The notes beneath the pieces were generated by a model. That model was not told the DNA's origin. It worked only from the letters and a program-made list of their open reading frames with translations, and did no database searches. From contig JAFEMH010000078.1 in assembly GCA_022495995.1 (NCBI GenBank), positions 868,001 to 932,000 on the forward strand: a DNA stretch of 64,000 bases. The letters run 5' to 3'. A program made the translations under genes and the position numbers. Shown here one piece after another: positions 11,683 through 23,712 of the stretch (position 1 is the first letter of the stretch; each line of letters starts with the position of its first letter). Source of the DNA: Adenophora triphylla var. japonica. Its lineage: Eukaryota > Streptophyta > Magnoliopsida > Asterales > Campanulaceae.

Positions 11683-14600
11683 TCACCTGTCTTGGACAAA
11701 GATTCTACCAATGAAATCACGGAACCTCTTTGAATACAGCTTGGGATCCACAGCAGATATTGAGGTAGGGTCGGCTTGCAAGGATTTGTAAGCGTGCTCT
11801 AGCTTCTTGCTTATGTCGTAGTCTTGCAAAATGTCAATTATCCCAAAGTAGAGTACTATTTCGCATGTCTCACCGCTGCGTGAAGGGGTCAAATTGCTAA
11901 TTCCACCAGGGGTATACTGGTCAAAATCGCTCCTTCTAGCTACTCGCTCTGCTCTTGCAGGCATATTCGCTCCCAATCTTATCAATGGTTTCCTGATACA
12001 AACAATAGATTAATATTCAACCTCCTACTCATAAATGTTTAACAAAAAGAAAAAAAAAACTACCACAAAAGGCTGACAAAAATAAAGCCCATCCACACAA
12101 GTAACCATTATTGTCTTGCTCAACAGGAAGGCATCCCATACACTTACTAGATGGAAGAACTAGCGTGAACAAGTAATGCCTTCCGTAGCATACCTACCGA
12201 TTTCCATTTACAGGCATACAACAATAACACATTTCTTTTAGTGAGTGACTAGTGGGCAACAATGATTAGTTTTCATCTAAAAATGCAATATTAAGGCAAG
12301 TCTATCGTACATGCCCCCACAAACAACTGTCTTCTGAACTAAACTCAACAGACCAGACCAAGCCCCTTTCAATTATTCCAACCACCATTGCTCAAATTAA
12401 ATGGTGGAAAAATAACTGTCAACATTAAGACTATTCATTTCAGAAAGGAAAGCTTAAACTATAATTTGCATGGTCATAATTAACTCCAAAAAGGTAATGT
12501 GTATTTCCGGCATCAGCAATAGAATAGGTATAGCATCATTTGGTAGCGCAAGAACATACCGGCCAGATCGAATCCTATCCATGTCCTGTAATTCTGCTTC
12601 AAGGAAGCGACAGCCACGCATAAACTTCTCATTTTTATAAGAATCACTTTGTCCTGGAAAGACAAATTAGACATTTGTCTCAACATTCTTCCAACCCCCA
12701 TGAAATTCCTAAGCTTACGAGTGAACCAAGACAAATGGAACTCACCATTGCGCAAAAAAAAAGGAGACAAACCCATCTTGTCACCTGTGTTATCATCACG
12801 AAAGTGCAGACCTACTAAAAGACTGTAATCCATGATTTTCTCGGCTTCCAAAAACTCACAGTCACGTTCTATTTGCCTGCAAACATTTAGTTAAAAAAAC
12901 TATAAGCAATGCAACAAGGAAGGAGAGATCAAATGAAGGGTGAACCAAAAATAGTTATACTAACTTGACTAGCTCTAGGAACCAGTTCCGTTGCAGACGA
13001 AACACAAAGTTTAGGTCAAGGTCCTTGAGGGTGGTGGTTTCATCAATCTCTTCTTCAGGCTTATCTGTGGTGCGCCCATGCGATGATCCTTTTAGGTCAA
13101 ATCTTTTGTGGATTGGGTACTCTGAGCAGAACAAATTGCCCATCACAATGAACCTAGTCTAATATTCAAAGATGGACAAGCAATTAGAGACCTGACCACA
13201 AGTGTCCTCAATGTTTTAAATTGTACTAGTAGACTAGTACTTGTTAACTATTTTCCACCACATACCTTCAGGCCGCCAATGGGTTTGACACAATGCACAC
13301 CAAAGAACTTTGTCACAAGGGAATTTTCATACCGACAAACATGCTGATAGTAACTTGGAAGCATTTTTATCAACACCTGAAATAGATTACCAAACTTGAA
13401 ATTCCAAATTACATTTGTCCACATACAACTATTTCATCAAAATAAGAAAGCTTGGCAGAAGCTACAAAGAAAAATAGCCTAAACCATATGCCAAACCCAT
13501 CATCAAGATAATAGATTAACAGTTTCACTGAATTTCAACACAGACAAGTCAACTAATTAGGTAGGCAGGCAACTAACCTTGACTTCTGATTTCTTCACAG
13601 TTTTTATCATAAATCTGTCGTCCTGTGTCAAGTAAAAGAAGCTCCCACTCTTCCCAGGTGAAGAAAGCTCCCTAAGAGCATCGTTTCCACAAATAGCTAG
13701 CATGTAATCTGCTGGATCTACTTGGAATAGCTCCCGCAAATGTCTGATATTGATAACAAAAACCCAACCGGATATCAACAATTAGCACTACAAACAAATA
13801 CTATCATAGAATGAAACTAGTACCAAACATTAAGCTGGCGTCCAAGGATAAGCCTTCACTTCAGTAAACCAATTATTTTAGTATAAAACTAGTAAAATGA
13901 AATATAATAATAAAATAAGGAAACAATTTTAGTCAATATACATACCTAAACACCACAGGACAATAATCTTTCCAACGGAACTCCCCAGATTGATGGGGCG
14001 GTGTAATCTTTGATCCTTCAGATGGAAACCTTGTCCAAAACTTCTCTTTTGGTTCAAAATCACTAGGTTTAAGATCCCTCAATATGGAGGCATGCTTCCC
14101 AACTGAATGTCTAAACAAAGACATAAAAAAGTTCGCTAAATTACAATGAACAAAATGAGCTGATAAATTAGAAACACATTCAAATGCAATCAAAGAGATA
14201 ATCAGATCAGATCAAATCAAATCAAATTACCTAATACCCAATTGGAGATTAAGCATCAAATCATAATTTTTATGCCCTTTGGATATCATTTGCCCAGGTT
14301 TCTTTAACTCCCCACTAAAACAACAGGGATTCCTCTGAAATTGCTTAATCTCGTCTCGACCTATACCAGAAGCATCCCTATACAACATTGAAGCTTCAAC
14401 ATTATCAAAAATGTCACAAGTAATATCCCCTGCTTCACCATCCGACTCCCAAATGCATATCCTAGGAAAATTTCTCTCCGTCAAGCTCCCTCTAGATGCA
14501 TCCACAGACGACCTCTTTTTTGCTGCGGTCATCAAAACTCCGCCGCTGCCGCCACCGCCACTGTTTTCATCCAATAAAGGAGCTGATAGTTTGTGACCGA

Positions 14601-15474
14601 ACCCTAACTTGTCTTCCTTCACTCCTCCATTGTTCCCTGGATAAAATGTCCCATTCAGAACTTGTTGATGATGGGGCAAAGAATTTTTGCTCTCCTTGCT
14701 CCAGCTTCCGATGTAGCAGCTGCCGTCCGGCCACGTGAATACGCCGTGACCTTTAGGAACTCCGTTTTCCCAGTTTCCGTCGTACCGATTCCCATTTGCC
14801 CATATCAAAATCCCTCTACCGTTAATCACGCCGTTCCTCCATTCACCGACATACTCGTTCCCGTTCTTCCAGACGTAACGCCCTTGCCCGTCTTGTAGAT
14901 TCCGCCGCCACGTCCCCTCGTAATAATCGCCATTACTATACCTCTTCTGCCCGTATCCATGCTTCCGGTCCGATGACCAGGACCCCCGGTAGGTGTCTCC
15001 GTCGGAGCCAGTGAATGTACCAAACCCTTCCATCCGACCCGACTTAAACTCTCCCTCAAACGTAGCCCCGGACGGCCAAGAGAATTTTCCTTTCCCAGAT
15101 GCCTTCCCTCTCTTCCAATCCCCTTCATACATACACCCGTCGATCCACAAGTACTTGCCGGATCCGTGAGGCACGTTCCCCGAGAAGCTTCCTATGTACA
15201 GGTCCCCGTTAGCTAAGTGTTTCTCCAAGGCCGTAACAGGCGAGGATGTGGTCGCGATTGCGGTGGTTGTAGGCGTAACTCGTCTAGTAGCCGCTTGGGA
15301 TCGGCTCCGGCCAACAATAACAACAGGCTTAGACTCGGTTTCTCTCTCTAAAATCAAAACCCTTTCCCGCTCCTCCTCTGATTTCATTTTCTTGATAGTG
15401 AATGAATCAGCAGAATTTTTACACTCATCAATAACCGTCGTCGTAGTTAACAATGCCTCCGGCATGTTTTTCAT
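11683..15474 (-). CDS. PIP5K: Phosphatidylinositol-4-phosphate 5-kinase with MORN repeats
   Basis: Makes phosphatidylinositol 4,5-bisphosphate from PI4P and ATP at membranes. Eight coding exons: 15474-14231, 14110-13946, 13743-13578, 13376-13266, 13158-12965, 12876-12746, 12653-12560, 11992-11683. They total 2415 bp (804 codons) with all phases closing. The first in-frame ATG is at 15474, and a stop lies upstream at about 15532-15534. Exon 1 encodes a variable N-terminus and about seven to eight MORN repeats ([20 protein letters not shown] and similar). Exons 2-8 encode the lipid-kinase core: [32 protein letters not shown], the MGNLFCSEY...[11 protein letters not shown] segment, MDYSLLVG, and the C-terminal [20 protein letters not shown]...YSKRFRDF. 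This gives the plant type-B PIP5K layout, closest in my memory to Arabidopsis PIP5K1/2. No broken residue was seen. Confidence 0.95.
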
Positions 15475-15829
15475 CAAATCAAACGGTGGGAGCTGATTTT
15501 CTTCCCAGTAACTAAGACTCCCTCTCAAATTTTAACAGTAATATCCGGGAAACAATGACCATTGAGTAGCATTTCCGGCGGGCTGCCTTATCTGAGTGAG
15601 TTGAGTTGGCTTGAAAGTGAAAGAGTAGAGGGAGAGGAACAGTAGTGAGAGAAAGAAAGTAATGAGGAGAGAGAAAGTGGGAAAAACAAAATAAAAAAGC
15701 TCATCGACATTTTGACCTTCCTACTTTGTTTAACTTTGTTTAAGTTTCAATTTTAATTATTGTTGTTGTTTTTTTTTTTTTTTTTTTTTTTTTTTATCAA
15801 TTTTAATACATTTTATTTTTAAATATATA
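15475..15829 (-). promoter_or_regulatory. 5' leader and proximal promoter of PIP5K
   Basis: Upstream of the kinase ATG the minus strand is CT-rich (plus strand shows repeated GAGAGAAAG near 15600-15680), typical of a plant leader. A T-run of about 26 bases follows near 15770-15796. I see no clear TATA box. Confidence 0.4.
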
Positions 15830-16103
15830 CTTCATCTGTCCCGCTACAAACCGCACACTTTCTATTTTGGGCGTCCCATTACAAATCGCACACTTCCTAA
15901 AATGACAAAGAATCTTTACTATTCTCTCCACTCATTCTCTCTCCTACATTATTTTAATACTCATAACACCATTATAATTTACTATTCCCTCCACTCATTC
16001 TCTCTCCTATTTTACTTTTACACTCACAATATTTATATCATTATTTTTTTCCTTAATCCCCGCGCAAACAGTAACAGTGCGGTTACTAGCAGGACGGATG
16101 GAG
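15830..16103. mobile_element. Stowaway-type MITE
   Basis: Terminal inverted repeats of about 27 bp: left CTTCATCTGTCCCGCTACAA, right (reverse complement) CTCCATCCGTCCTGCTAGTA. Each is flanked by TA (15828-15829 and 16104-16105). It is the same family as 37175-37465, sharing CACACTTTCTATTTTGG and an internal ACTCATTCTCTCTCCTACAT. Confidence 0.85.
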
Positions 16104-16148
16104 TATAAGTAGAGAAAATATAGACATTTTTTTAAACAATTTTAATCA

Positions 16149-18302
16149 TCAATTCTCCCTTTTATCACTAAGGGCTGTTCGCGGGCCGCGACTTTCGGCA
16201 AGTTCATTCAGGGAGAAGCTTATGACCTCCTCTTCCTTATGAATCCAAGCGTGTATATGGTAGACCTTACTTAATTCATAGAGTTGGTCTTTCAGCTTTT
16301 TGGTGGAGACCGTTTCTTCCCTGATTACATGGAGTTTGGCTCTAGGAGGACTTGGCTCCTCTTCATCTTCCTTGTCCTCATCATCCTCGTCCTCGTTTTT
16401 TCTCTTTCGCTTGTTATCCTTCCTCATGACATATCGATCGAGTTTGCCCTCATCTACCCATTTTTGAATCATTCTTTTGAGGGAGATACAACTTTCGCAT
16501 CGCGCTACGGTCGTGGAAGGCACAGTATTTGAAGGTATCACGAGTGTACTTAGATTTTTCATTGAGAGGACGAGGATTGGGTAGATTCACCAATTGTATG
16601 ATTTCAGTGATGGGTTTGGTGAGGGGGTGAAAACTTCAGCCTTTTCTGTGCCCCGAGTTCTATTTTTTCCCTTATATCCATTTCCATTGGACTGGTGGGC
16701 CTTATATTGGACTGGTGGGCCTTATCTGCCCCTATCTCCGACTTATCAGATCTTTTCTTGCTTTTTTCCTCTGCCATGGCTATAGCGTATGCCACGTTGT
16801 ACAGGTCAGATTTCGACTTAGGCTCTCTGGCGGAGAGCTCATAGATCAGTTGTCCAGATCTTAGTCCGGAGTTGAAGCACACTATAACTTCCCTGTCAGT
16901 CAAACTTTTCTCCATCTGGTCCGCCATGGCTCTGAACCTATTGTAGTAGCGCAGAGTGGTCTCATTCTTTCCTTGCTCGATGTTAGCAAGGTCAGTCAAC
17001 CTCTTCTTCCTTTTCCATGCCGTGGTAAAGTGATCCAGGAACTTCCTCCTCATATTCCTCCAGCTATCAATGCTTCCCTTTTTTAGCTCACGAAACCAGG
17101 TCAAGGCTGTTCCGGAGAAGGTACTCGTAAAAGTTTTGCAGAGAATGTCATCTGCTTTGGTGAGGAGGGCCATAGTGGATTAAAAACTCTGCACATGGTC
17201 CCTTGCGTCGGTGGTTACTGCATATTTGTCAAAACTTGGGACTTTAAAGGCAGGGTTAGGAGGTAGATCATTGATCTCCTGTGAGAATGGACGGGTGGCA
17301 CTCGTGTCATCTTCTTCCATTTCTTTCTTACCCATTTCCATCTCATCTAGCCTTTTCTTCAACATCAGTAGTTCTCTGGCATCAATACCAGAACTGAAGT
17401 GAGAGCTCCGGTGGGACCTTTCTTTCCTCCTGTCACTATTCACCGGGCTATGTTCCTCAGGCTCCTGGTGGTTATCTCCATGTCTGGATGTTCTTTCCCT
17501 CCTAGGATCCCTTTCAGGATGAGGGGTTCTGCGTCGAGGAAGGCTCCTCGGCTGAAGAAGACTCCTATGACGAGGAGGACTTCTCGATCGAATTGGAGTG
17601 TTACGGTGAGGAGGGTTGTCATACCGAGGAGGGGTCAAACGTCTTGCCTGACTGAGCCTTGCTCGTAAGTCACCAGAGTTAACCTACTGCTCCCATCTGA
17701 TTGCTCATGTGCCTTCTTAAGTCTATCACGTTCCTCTCGGTTTCGTGCCCTTTTGACCTACGACGAGGAGAAAGGCCTTGTGGGTTTTGATTAGCCCGGA
17801 CAGTAATGTCACGGTGAGGGGGATTTTGGCCACGAGGAAGATTCCCCTGACTACCACGCATGTCACCTTGACTCTGCCCTCCGAGGGAATTTCCAGTTTT
17901 TGTGGGTTTCATAAATTCAGCAAGGGAGTTTTCTGGGTCCAACTGCAGCAGAGCATTCTGAGTTTCGTAAATACGTTGCAAGGTCTCCATTTATTGGTGC
18001 AGGAGAGTTCTACGATCAATCTGCTGGGTAGAGGTACCCGTTGCTCCCTTCTCGGCATTCCTCGTCGTCTAGCTCCCAGGCCGTCTTCCACGCTTACGAC
18101 GAGGAGGGTTTGCAACAATCACCTCGGTTGCCGGTTGTCCCTTAGGACGCAGAGTCATCCCTAGGGGGGGCAGCCCGTCTATCAATGGTGGTGGGGGAGG
18201 CAATTCCCCATTGACGAAGGGAAGACCAGTCATTGGATTGATAGGAATGTCTTCAACCTGAACTCTTTCAGGGGTGTTACTAGCGGTTCGTCCTTCTTCC
18301 AT
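16149..18302 (-). pseudogene. Ty3/gypsy (Tat-type) gag remnant
   Basis: Begins at an ATG at 18302 (MEEGRTASNTPERVQVEDIP), about 180 bp inside the LTR at 18502-19327. Later frames give an Arg-rich linker (17638-17180) and then the capsid-like gag domain at 17173-16604 (DILCKTFTSTFSGTALTWF, WRNMRRKFLDHF, ANIEQGKNETTLRYYNRF). A basic/acidic tail follows down to 16149. At least three frame breaks or stops separate the pieces. Protease and pol are missing, so the element is truncated just before the Stowaway MITE. Confidence 0.85.
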
Positions 18303-18483
18303 TGGAACTAGAACTGTTTGAACTGAATAGAATTCTTAGGCACACAGAATTCAGGCGAACACAATTCAGGCGGACGAGAATTCAGGCGAACCAGATTTCC
18401 AGGCAGAACATATTTTTTCGGATGGGAAAAACTTTCTGGCGAACGACACTTTCAAGCTATTCAATGGGTATTCGAATCGTTTC

Positions 18484-19327
18484 CCGACAATGGAACCAAA
18501 CTGAAGATGCCAAAAATGTTCGGATCAGCCCAAATCCGGCGAAAGGTTGAACTCCGGCGATTGAATAGCCTGAAAAAGATGAACAAACACGTAAACTATG
18601 TCGAGGCTCCACCGGCGAAGGCCCTCCGACGTGAGAATACGCTTATGTGCTTTGAGAGAGAGAAATCAAGTGACAAGAATTCAGAGTCAAAGGATAACGT
18701 ACCCAACTATGTGAATTATGGCTTGTATTTATAGGTATAGCATTGTAAAATCTATGTTGAATTGGATTGCTACGAGATAAGATATTACTCCAAGTAGGAA
18801 TATAATTGATGAATCCTTGTTGGACCTGACTTTGTATGAGATATGGTTATAATTTTACGGGGATTATAACTGCTCAATGTCCTTATTTAAGTAGGATTGT
18901 ATAAGCTGCCATTCTGCAGGTACGCCGGTGCGAGTGCTCCTCGTCACCGTGCTCAGGTCGGCCTAAGGTGATGTCGAGGAGGAGATGTTGAGAAGAATGG
19001 GGAGGCCCATTTCCTTATTACTTGATAGCCGAGGAGGTCTCCTCGTCGTCAAGGGAGCCTTGCTCGACCTTGGAGGGAGGCCTTCCTCGGTGTAATTGGG
19101 CCTTGGTCACTATACGCCTACTATGTCCATGCCGACATAGGGGAAATGACGAGGAGGCAAGTACGAGGAAGGTAGGAAAAGCCCACTCCCTTCATCGTAT
19201 ATGAGACTTGCGTGGATTATGTTTAGGGTCCAATCTATTTGGGCCTTGCCCGGACTATCCCATGTTCGTATCTCGGCTTATACCGTTCACTTTATTTATT
19301 TATTGTGCATTGAATTGATTGATAACA
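18484..19327 (-). mobile_element. 5' LTR and primer-binding site of the gag remnant
   Basis: Proposed LTR 18502-19327 (826 bp): the minus strand starts TGTTATCAATC and ends CATCTTCA. Its TATA box (CTATAAATACAAGCC, minus strand) is near 18720-18734. Immediately inside, 18484-18501 reads GTTTGGTTCCATTGTCGGG on the minus strand, in the usual PBS position and similar to the PBS of the neighbouring Tat element. The 5' leader (18303-18480) contains several ATTCAGGCG-type repeats. No second LTR was found. Confidence 0.6.
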
Positions 19328-19682
19328 CCTAATTAGCAAGACCAATTCTAAGATTGGATGAAATTGGTGCTATTTGACCTTTCAAGTCCATAAATTAACC
19401 ATCGAACCCTCAAACCTCTTAAAATCAATCAAAATATTTTTCTTATTGTTTTTCTACAAGTAAATAATAAATGACGACTCTTGTTATTGTTACAAGTAAA
19501 AATTAATCATTGCTAAAATACCGACTTTTTCAAAATAGTCGGAGCATAAACAAAGAACTTCAAAAGAACAATTAGAAAATTTATGGGGTAATAGAGGACT
19601 TTTACAATTTATTTTTTAACGAAAAAATGAAAAAATGATGGAAGGTTTAAATGGCAACTAAACACCAAAGTTTATGCATACT
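19328..19682. repeat. Gypsy-like untranslated-region fragment
   Basis: The stretch 19337-19490 (AGCAAGACCAATTCTAAGAT ... GACGACTC) is related to 47868-48010 (AGCAAGACCAATCATAAGAT ... GGCGACTC). I take both as old gypsy LTR-proximal fragments. Nothing coding is present. Confidence 0.5.
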
Positions 19683-20680
19683 TGATGTTGCCAGGAATTT
19701 CCTCAACAGCAACACAACCGTTGTAGTCCAATCCAGTCACCTCGGCTCCTTCTTCTAGCCTGCACACCAAAGCAACGTGAACTAATCCGGGGGCGGCTCC
19801 GGCGTAATCCCCTCCGGCGTGAGGATAAGTATTTGTTTGGCAAGGGTAAATCTGAAGCTGAAGGGAAGGTGTTCTGTGTGTGTATGTGGGCGTACCTTGG
19901 GAGGGATGACGATCCCTCATATATATACATACCTTCCCTCGTGCCATGCACATGCCATCATCACGTGATTATCTCGTGCAACAGTTAACTTCTAATTCCA
20001 CGTGTCATCGTTTAATTGGTCAATCAAGAGAATAAACCCAATACATGTGACGCTTTTCTCTGACACACGTAAATTTTCCCAATGCAAAACCGTTCCAGTG
20101 GGTCCCATTTCATAGATATTTATATGTCGCCTATAATATGTCGCGTCCAACTAAATTTCACCCATTGCCAAATATCGATGAGCCAAGTATCTCGCCCCAT
20201 CCTCCCGTTATCTCGCTTGTTAAGTCTCGCAATTTATCTCTTACGCGGTTTATGTGGCGGGATACCATTATTATTAATCTGTCTTTCCTGCTACGTACCC
20301 ACTTGCCGACGAGATACCCTTAGTTGCATATGTCGCTACTTTCTTCTTGGGCCTTATCTCGATTTGGGCCCAATTTGATCATTTCTCGCCTATGAACTTG
20401 TATAAGCCCAAGCCTTATTTTTGGGCAGCATCAGAAGCCCCTAAGTTTGAGGCGAGATTCATTCATGGTCTCGCCAAAAACTTGATGTTTAAACTGTCTC
20501 AGTATTCCGCGACACTTCATTCCTTCCCTAAGAAGCTTAAGAGTTGGTGATCCCTATCCATACACGTGTCAGATTTCTGGCGGGCCTCCAAAATTTAATG
20601 TGCCGTTGTTTGAAAAACGTGCCAAATAATGAGAGGGAAAATTTAAATTTTTTACCTTAACTGTCCCTTCAATCAATTCA
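19683..20680 (-). repeat. 3' LTR of the Tat element (about 998 bp)
   Basis: The segment from 19683 to about 20124 is nearly identical to 33498-33937. On the minus strand the LTR starts TGAATTGATTGAAGG directly after a purine tract and ends GGCAACATCA (TG...CA). A minus-strand TATATATATG lies near 19917-19927. The outer boundary at 20680 is inferred from the polypurine tract, since the partner copy stops early. Confidence 0.7.
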
Positions 20681-20690
20681 CCCCTTTTTT
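20681..20690 (-). other. Polypurine tract of the Tat element
   Basis: The minus strand reads GTGAAAAAAGGGG immediately before the LTR-start TGAATTG. This is the expected composition and position for second-strand priming next to the 3' LTR. Confidence 0.6.
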
Positions 20691-20699
20691 CACATCTCA

Positions 20700-20707
20700 T
20701 ATAAATA
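20700..20707 (+). promoter_or_regulatory. TATA box of the antisense gene
   Basis: A perfect TATAAATA on the plus strand, 433 bp before the ATG at 21140 and only about 10 bp from the polypurine tract. A likely 5' UTR intron lies between (donor CACCAG|GTAAAT at about 21008, acceptor TTCCAAG at 21130). It faces away from the LTR promoter, so the extra gene probably had its own transcription start. Confidence 0.6.
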
Positions 20708-23700
20708 CTTTGTCCCTATCATTGTTTTCACTTTTTACCTTTCTTGCTTTCTTGAGAAACCTTACCCCGTTTTCCGGCCACCTGAATCTTTACTTTCGAC
20801 GAGCTTTTCTTCCCTTTCTACCGTTCTTTTCTTGATTTCATCCCTAAATTTGTCTTTTAAATATCATTCCATCCATTAGTTGCTGCTTTGAAGTTGATTT
20901 GAAGCCCCATTTTTCGTTACCCAGCAATTCATACATTATCTCCGGCGATTCTCCATCTTTTCCGGTGGTTCTTCATATTTTCCGACCAAGTTCTTCATCT
21001 TCACCAGGTAAATTTTCTTCAAAACCCTTCATATTCTTTAAACCCTTAATCTTTGATCTTCCATTTCTTCCCAACTATTTAAGTTCTGTTGTTATTCCCT
21101 CTTTCCTTTTGATTCTTCAATTTTTCCAAGTCTCCAAATATGGCGAGATATAAGACTTGTGCTAGGCGGGTTAAGTATGGTAGATGTCAGGTCACAGGCG
21201 GCTTATATAGGCGCTTAAGTACTACTTGGGCGAGATTGCCCAAGGCTGACATAATCAAGTTGCTGGTTGAAAATTGGGTTGATCCCGCTGCGGTTGATTC
21301 CCTTGAAATTCAAGGCCGCTCCTTTCTTCCTACCTCAGCCCCTATGTCTCACATTTTCACTTCTAACTTAGAATTAGTTAGATATTTAAAAGACAAATAT
21401 GATCCCAACTTAAGTGATTCCTCTGAATCTCACTATGTCGCTGACCCTTATTTAAAGCGTAGGATGCATTATAAATCTATCATTTCTTCTTCTTCTTCCA
21501 GTGAACTTAGCGAGATGGCTGATGAAGTGACCTCTTCTCTAGCTGCGACATCCAACAATCCCTCTTCTTCTGGAGTTCAATTTCTCAATTTGAATGAAGG
21601 TAACCTTTTTACCAATCCCTCTCATGCTGAGGCGGGATCTTCTCTCGCTCCTCCTGGACCTGATGTCAGATCCATTGTCTCTAACCCCATCACTTCTTGT
21701 CATACCCTCTATAATATTGACCACCTCAATTACCGCATTTCTGAATATCAAGGGGACACTTCTCTCGCACACTTAAGGGAAATGCGAGATGGCATAGTTG
21801 TCTTTTCCTCCCAACTTAAAGCTGGCCTTAGGATCCCATTAGACCCTTTCCTTTGTGAAGTCTTATATAAGGCCCAAGCCATGATCACTGAGATCCATCC
21901 CAACGCTATAAGAATCATTATCAGTTTCATCACAATATATCGCTCCCTTAGGAAAGAGCCTTCTGTCACCGCTCTGGTTAGCCTATTTAAAGGTTACAAA
22001 CAAACCACTAAGTTTGATGATGGGACAGAGGAAACTAGGCTTTCTCTTCAATATCAACGTGGTCCCAAAATTCTAACTCCTTTACCCGCTAAAGTGCATG
22101 ACTGGTTAAATGACCTGTTGTTCATTGTTTCTCGCGTTGGATGGTCTCATCCCGCTGATATCCTCCCCATCAAACCACAAATAGAAATCCGCAATGCCAC
22201 AGTTGTTGGAGATAATTCCCTTCGTGCCGCCATTCGTGCAGCGATAGCTATTCCTGCGAACTCTCCCGAAAATACACCACAACCTCTCATCTCCTGGAGG
22301 GGTATTTTGCGGAACAGGGAGCTTCTTGACCAGGTTGTAATTGCGAATGATCTACCTATTCTTCCGCCGCGAGTCCCCATCTTGCACACCTTCTTTAACG
22401 GCTGGGAGCATCATACTGGCGACAAATATGCCCACGAATGCACCTTGTGCCATGGTAACATAGATGTCCCGCTCAAAGTGAAGTTTTTTGTACGTTCCTT
22501 ACTTTTATTCCTCTTTTTACTTCTACTTTTGCTTATACTCGTAAAAAATGTTTACCTTTGGTTTTTCTTTCTCCTTTGCTTTCAGCTCACCGAGTAAAAT
22601 CAATGGATCTTCGTCAAGTCGCAAATCTTGAAATAGACAATAGACGAAAGAGGGTAGCTAGTGCCCGCGACATATCTCTCAAGGCCCTTCCCGCTGACCT
22701 TCCTCTACCGTTGTCCCGTGATGGCATAGATGCTGAAGAGATCGCTTTGGAAAAACCTCAAAATCTGTCCAATCCAAAGGCAAGGGCTAAGCCTACAAAC
22801 CCGGATAGTCGCTCCAAGCGACAAAAGAGAGTTGCTGCGGTTGCGACCTCTACTGCTCCGGCCGCGACCCAAGCCACCACCGATGTCCCGGCTCCCATTT
22901 CCTCTGTGGATATCATCTCGCCCAACTTTGTCCCGCCTTCAAGTGCTCCTAATGTGGAAGAAAACATTGCGGTTTCTCCATCAACCTCTGTTCATATCAA
23001 CTCACCTCAATCTCATGAAGCTGAATTTATTGAGCCGCTTCAGAATGTAATTCCTCCTCCTCCTCCTCCATCTTGCGATACAGACTTTTGCGACCTTACT
23101 GACCTTACCAACTCGCCTCCCAACAACCAAGCCCCTGGTTCTTCTACTGGCCTTCCTACTTCGAGTTGGTTTCAGGAAGCTTTCATTAAACCTACTGACT
23201 TTGATGGGCTCTATGAACTGAGCCAAGAGACTGCGAGAATTCCCCTTATGAAGGGTCTGATCAACGAAACTCGCAGCGTAGAAGAATGTATATTGGGAAG
23301 CTCATCTTTGATTCGAGCTAGCGACCCTGTTCAAGTGTGACATGTGGCTGAAATGGATGCGAATCATGCCATTTGTCAAGCTGGATTTTATCATTCACTG
23401 GTATTTCGCATTTCTTTACTTAATCATACTTGTCCTTGCATACTTTTATCATTCACTTACATCTTGCCTCTTTTTTCAGATTGGAGCTTCTTCTTTGGGC
23501 ATAGGCGAGAAAAACACTCGCCTCAACAAGGAGGTCAAAACCTTGAATATTTCAAATCAAATCCTGAGGAGAGATAAGGATGTTCTTCGTGGTCGAGTAG
23601 GGAGGCGGGATGCTACCATAACTGCTTTGGAGGGAGAGCGAGATACTTTGAAAGTTGACTTGGCCGCTTCCCAGACTCAACTCGAAAATGCTAAAGCTGA

Positions 23701-23712
23701 ACTCTGTAGGTG

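Noticed and set aside
11509..11733. Plus-strand 74-codon ORF starting near 11509
   Set aside because: It lies antisense to the kinase 3' UTR and last exon, with no recognisable domain.
14411..15496. Plus-strand ORFs opposite PIP5K exon 1
   Set aside because: They are shadows of the GC-richer MORN-coding exon; the minus frame is continuous and matches a known family.
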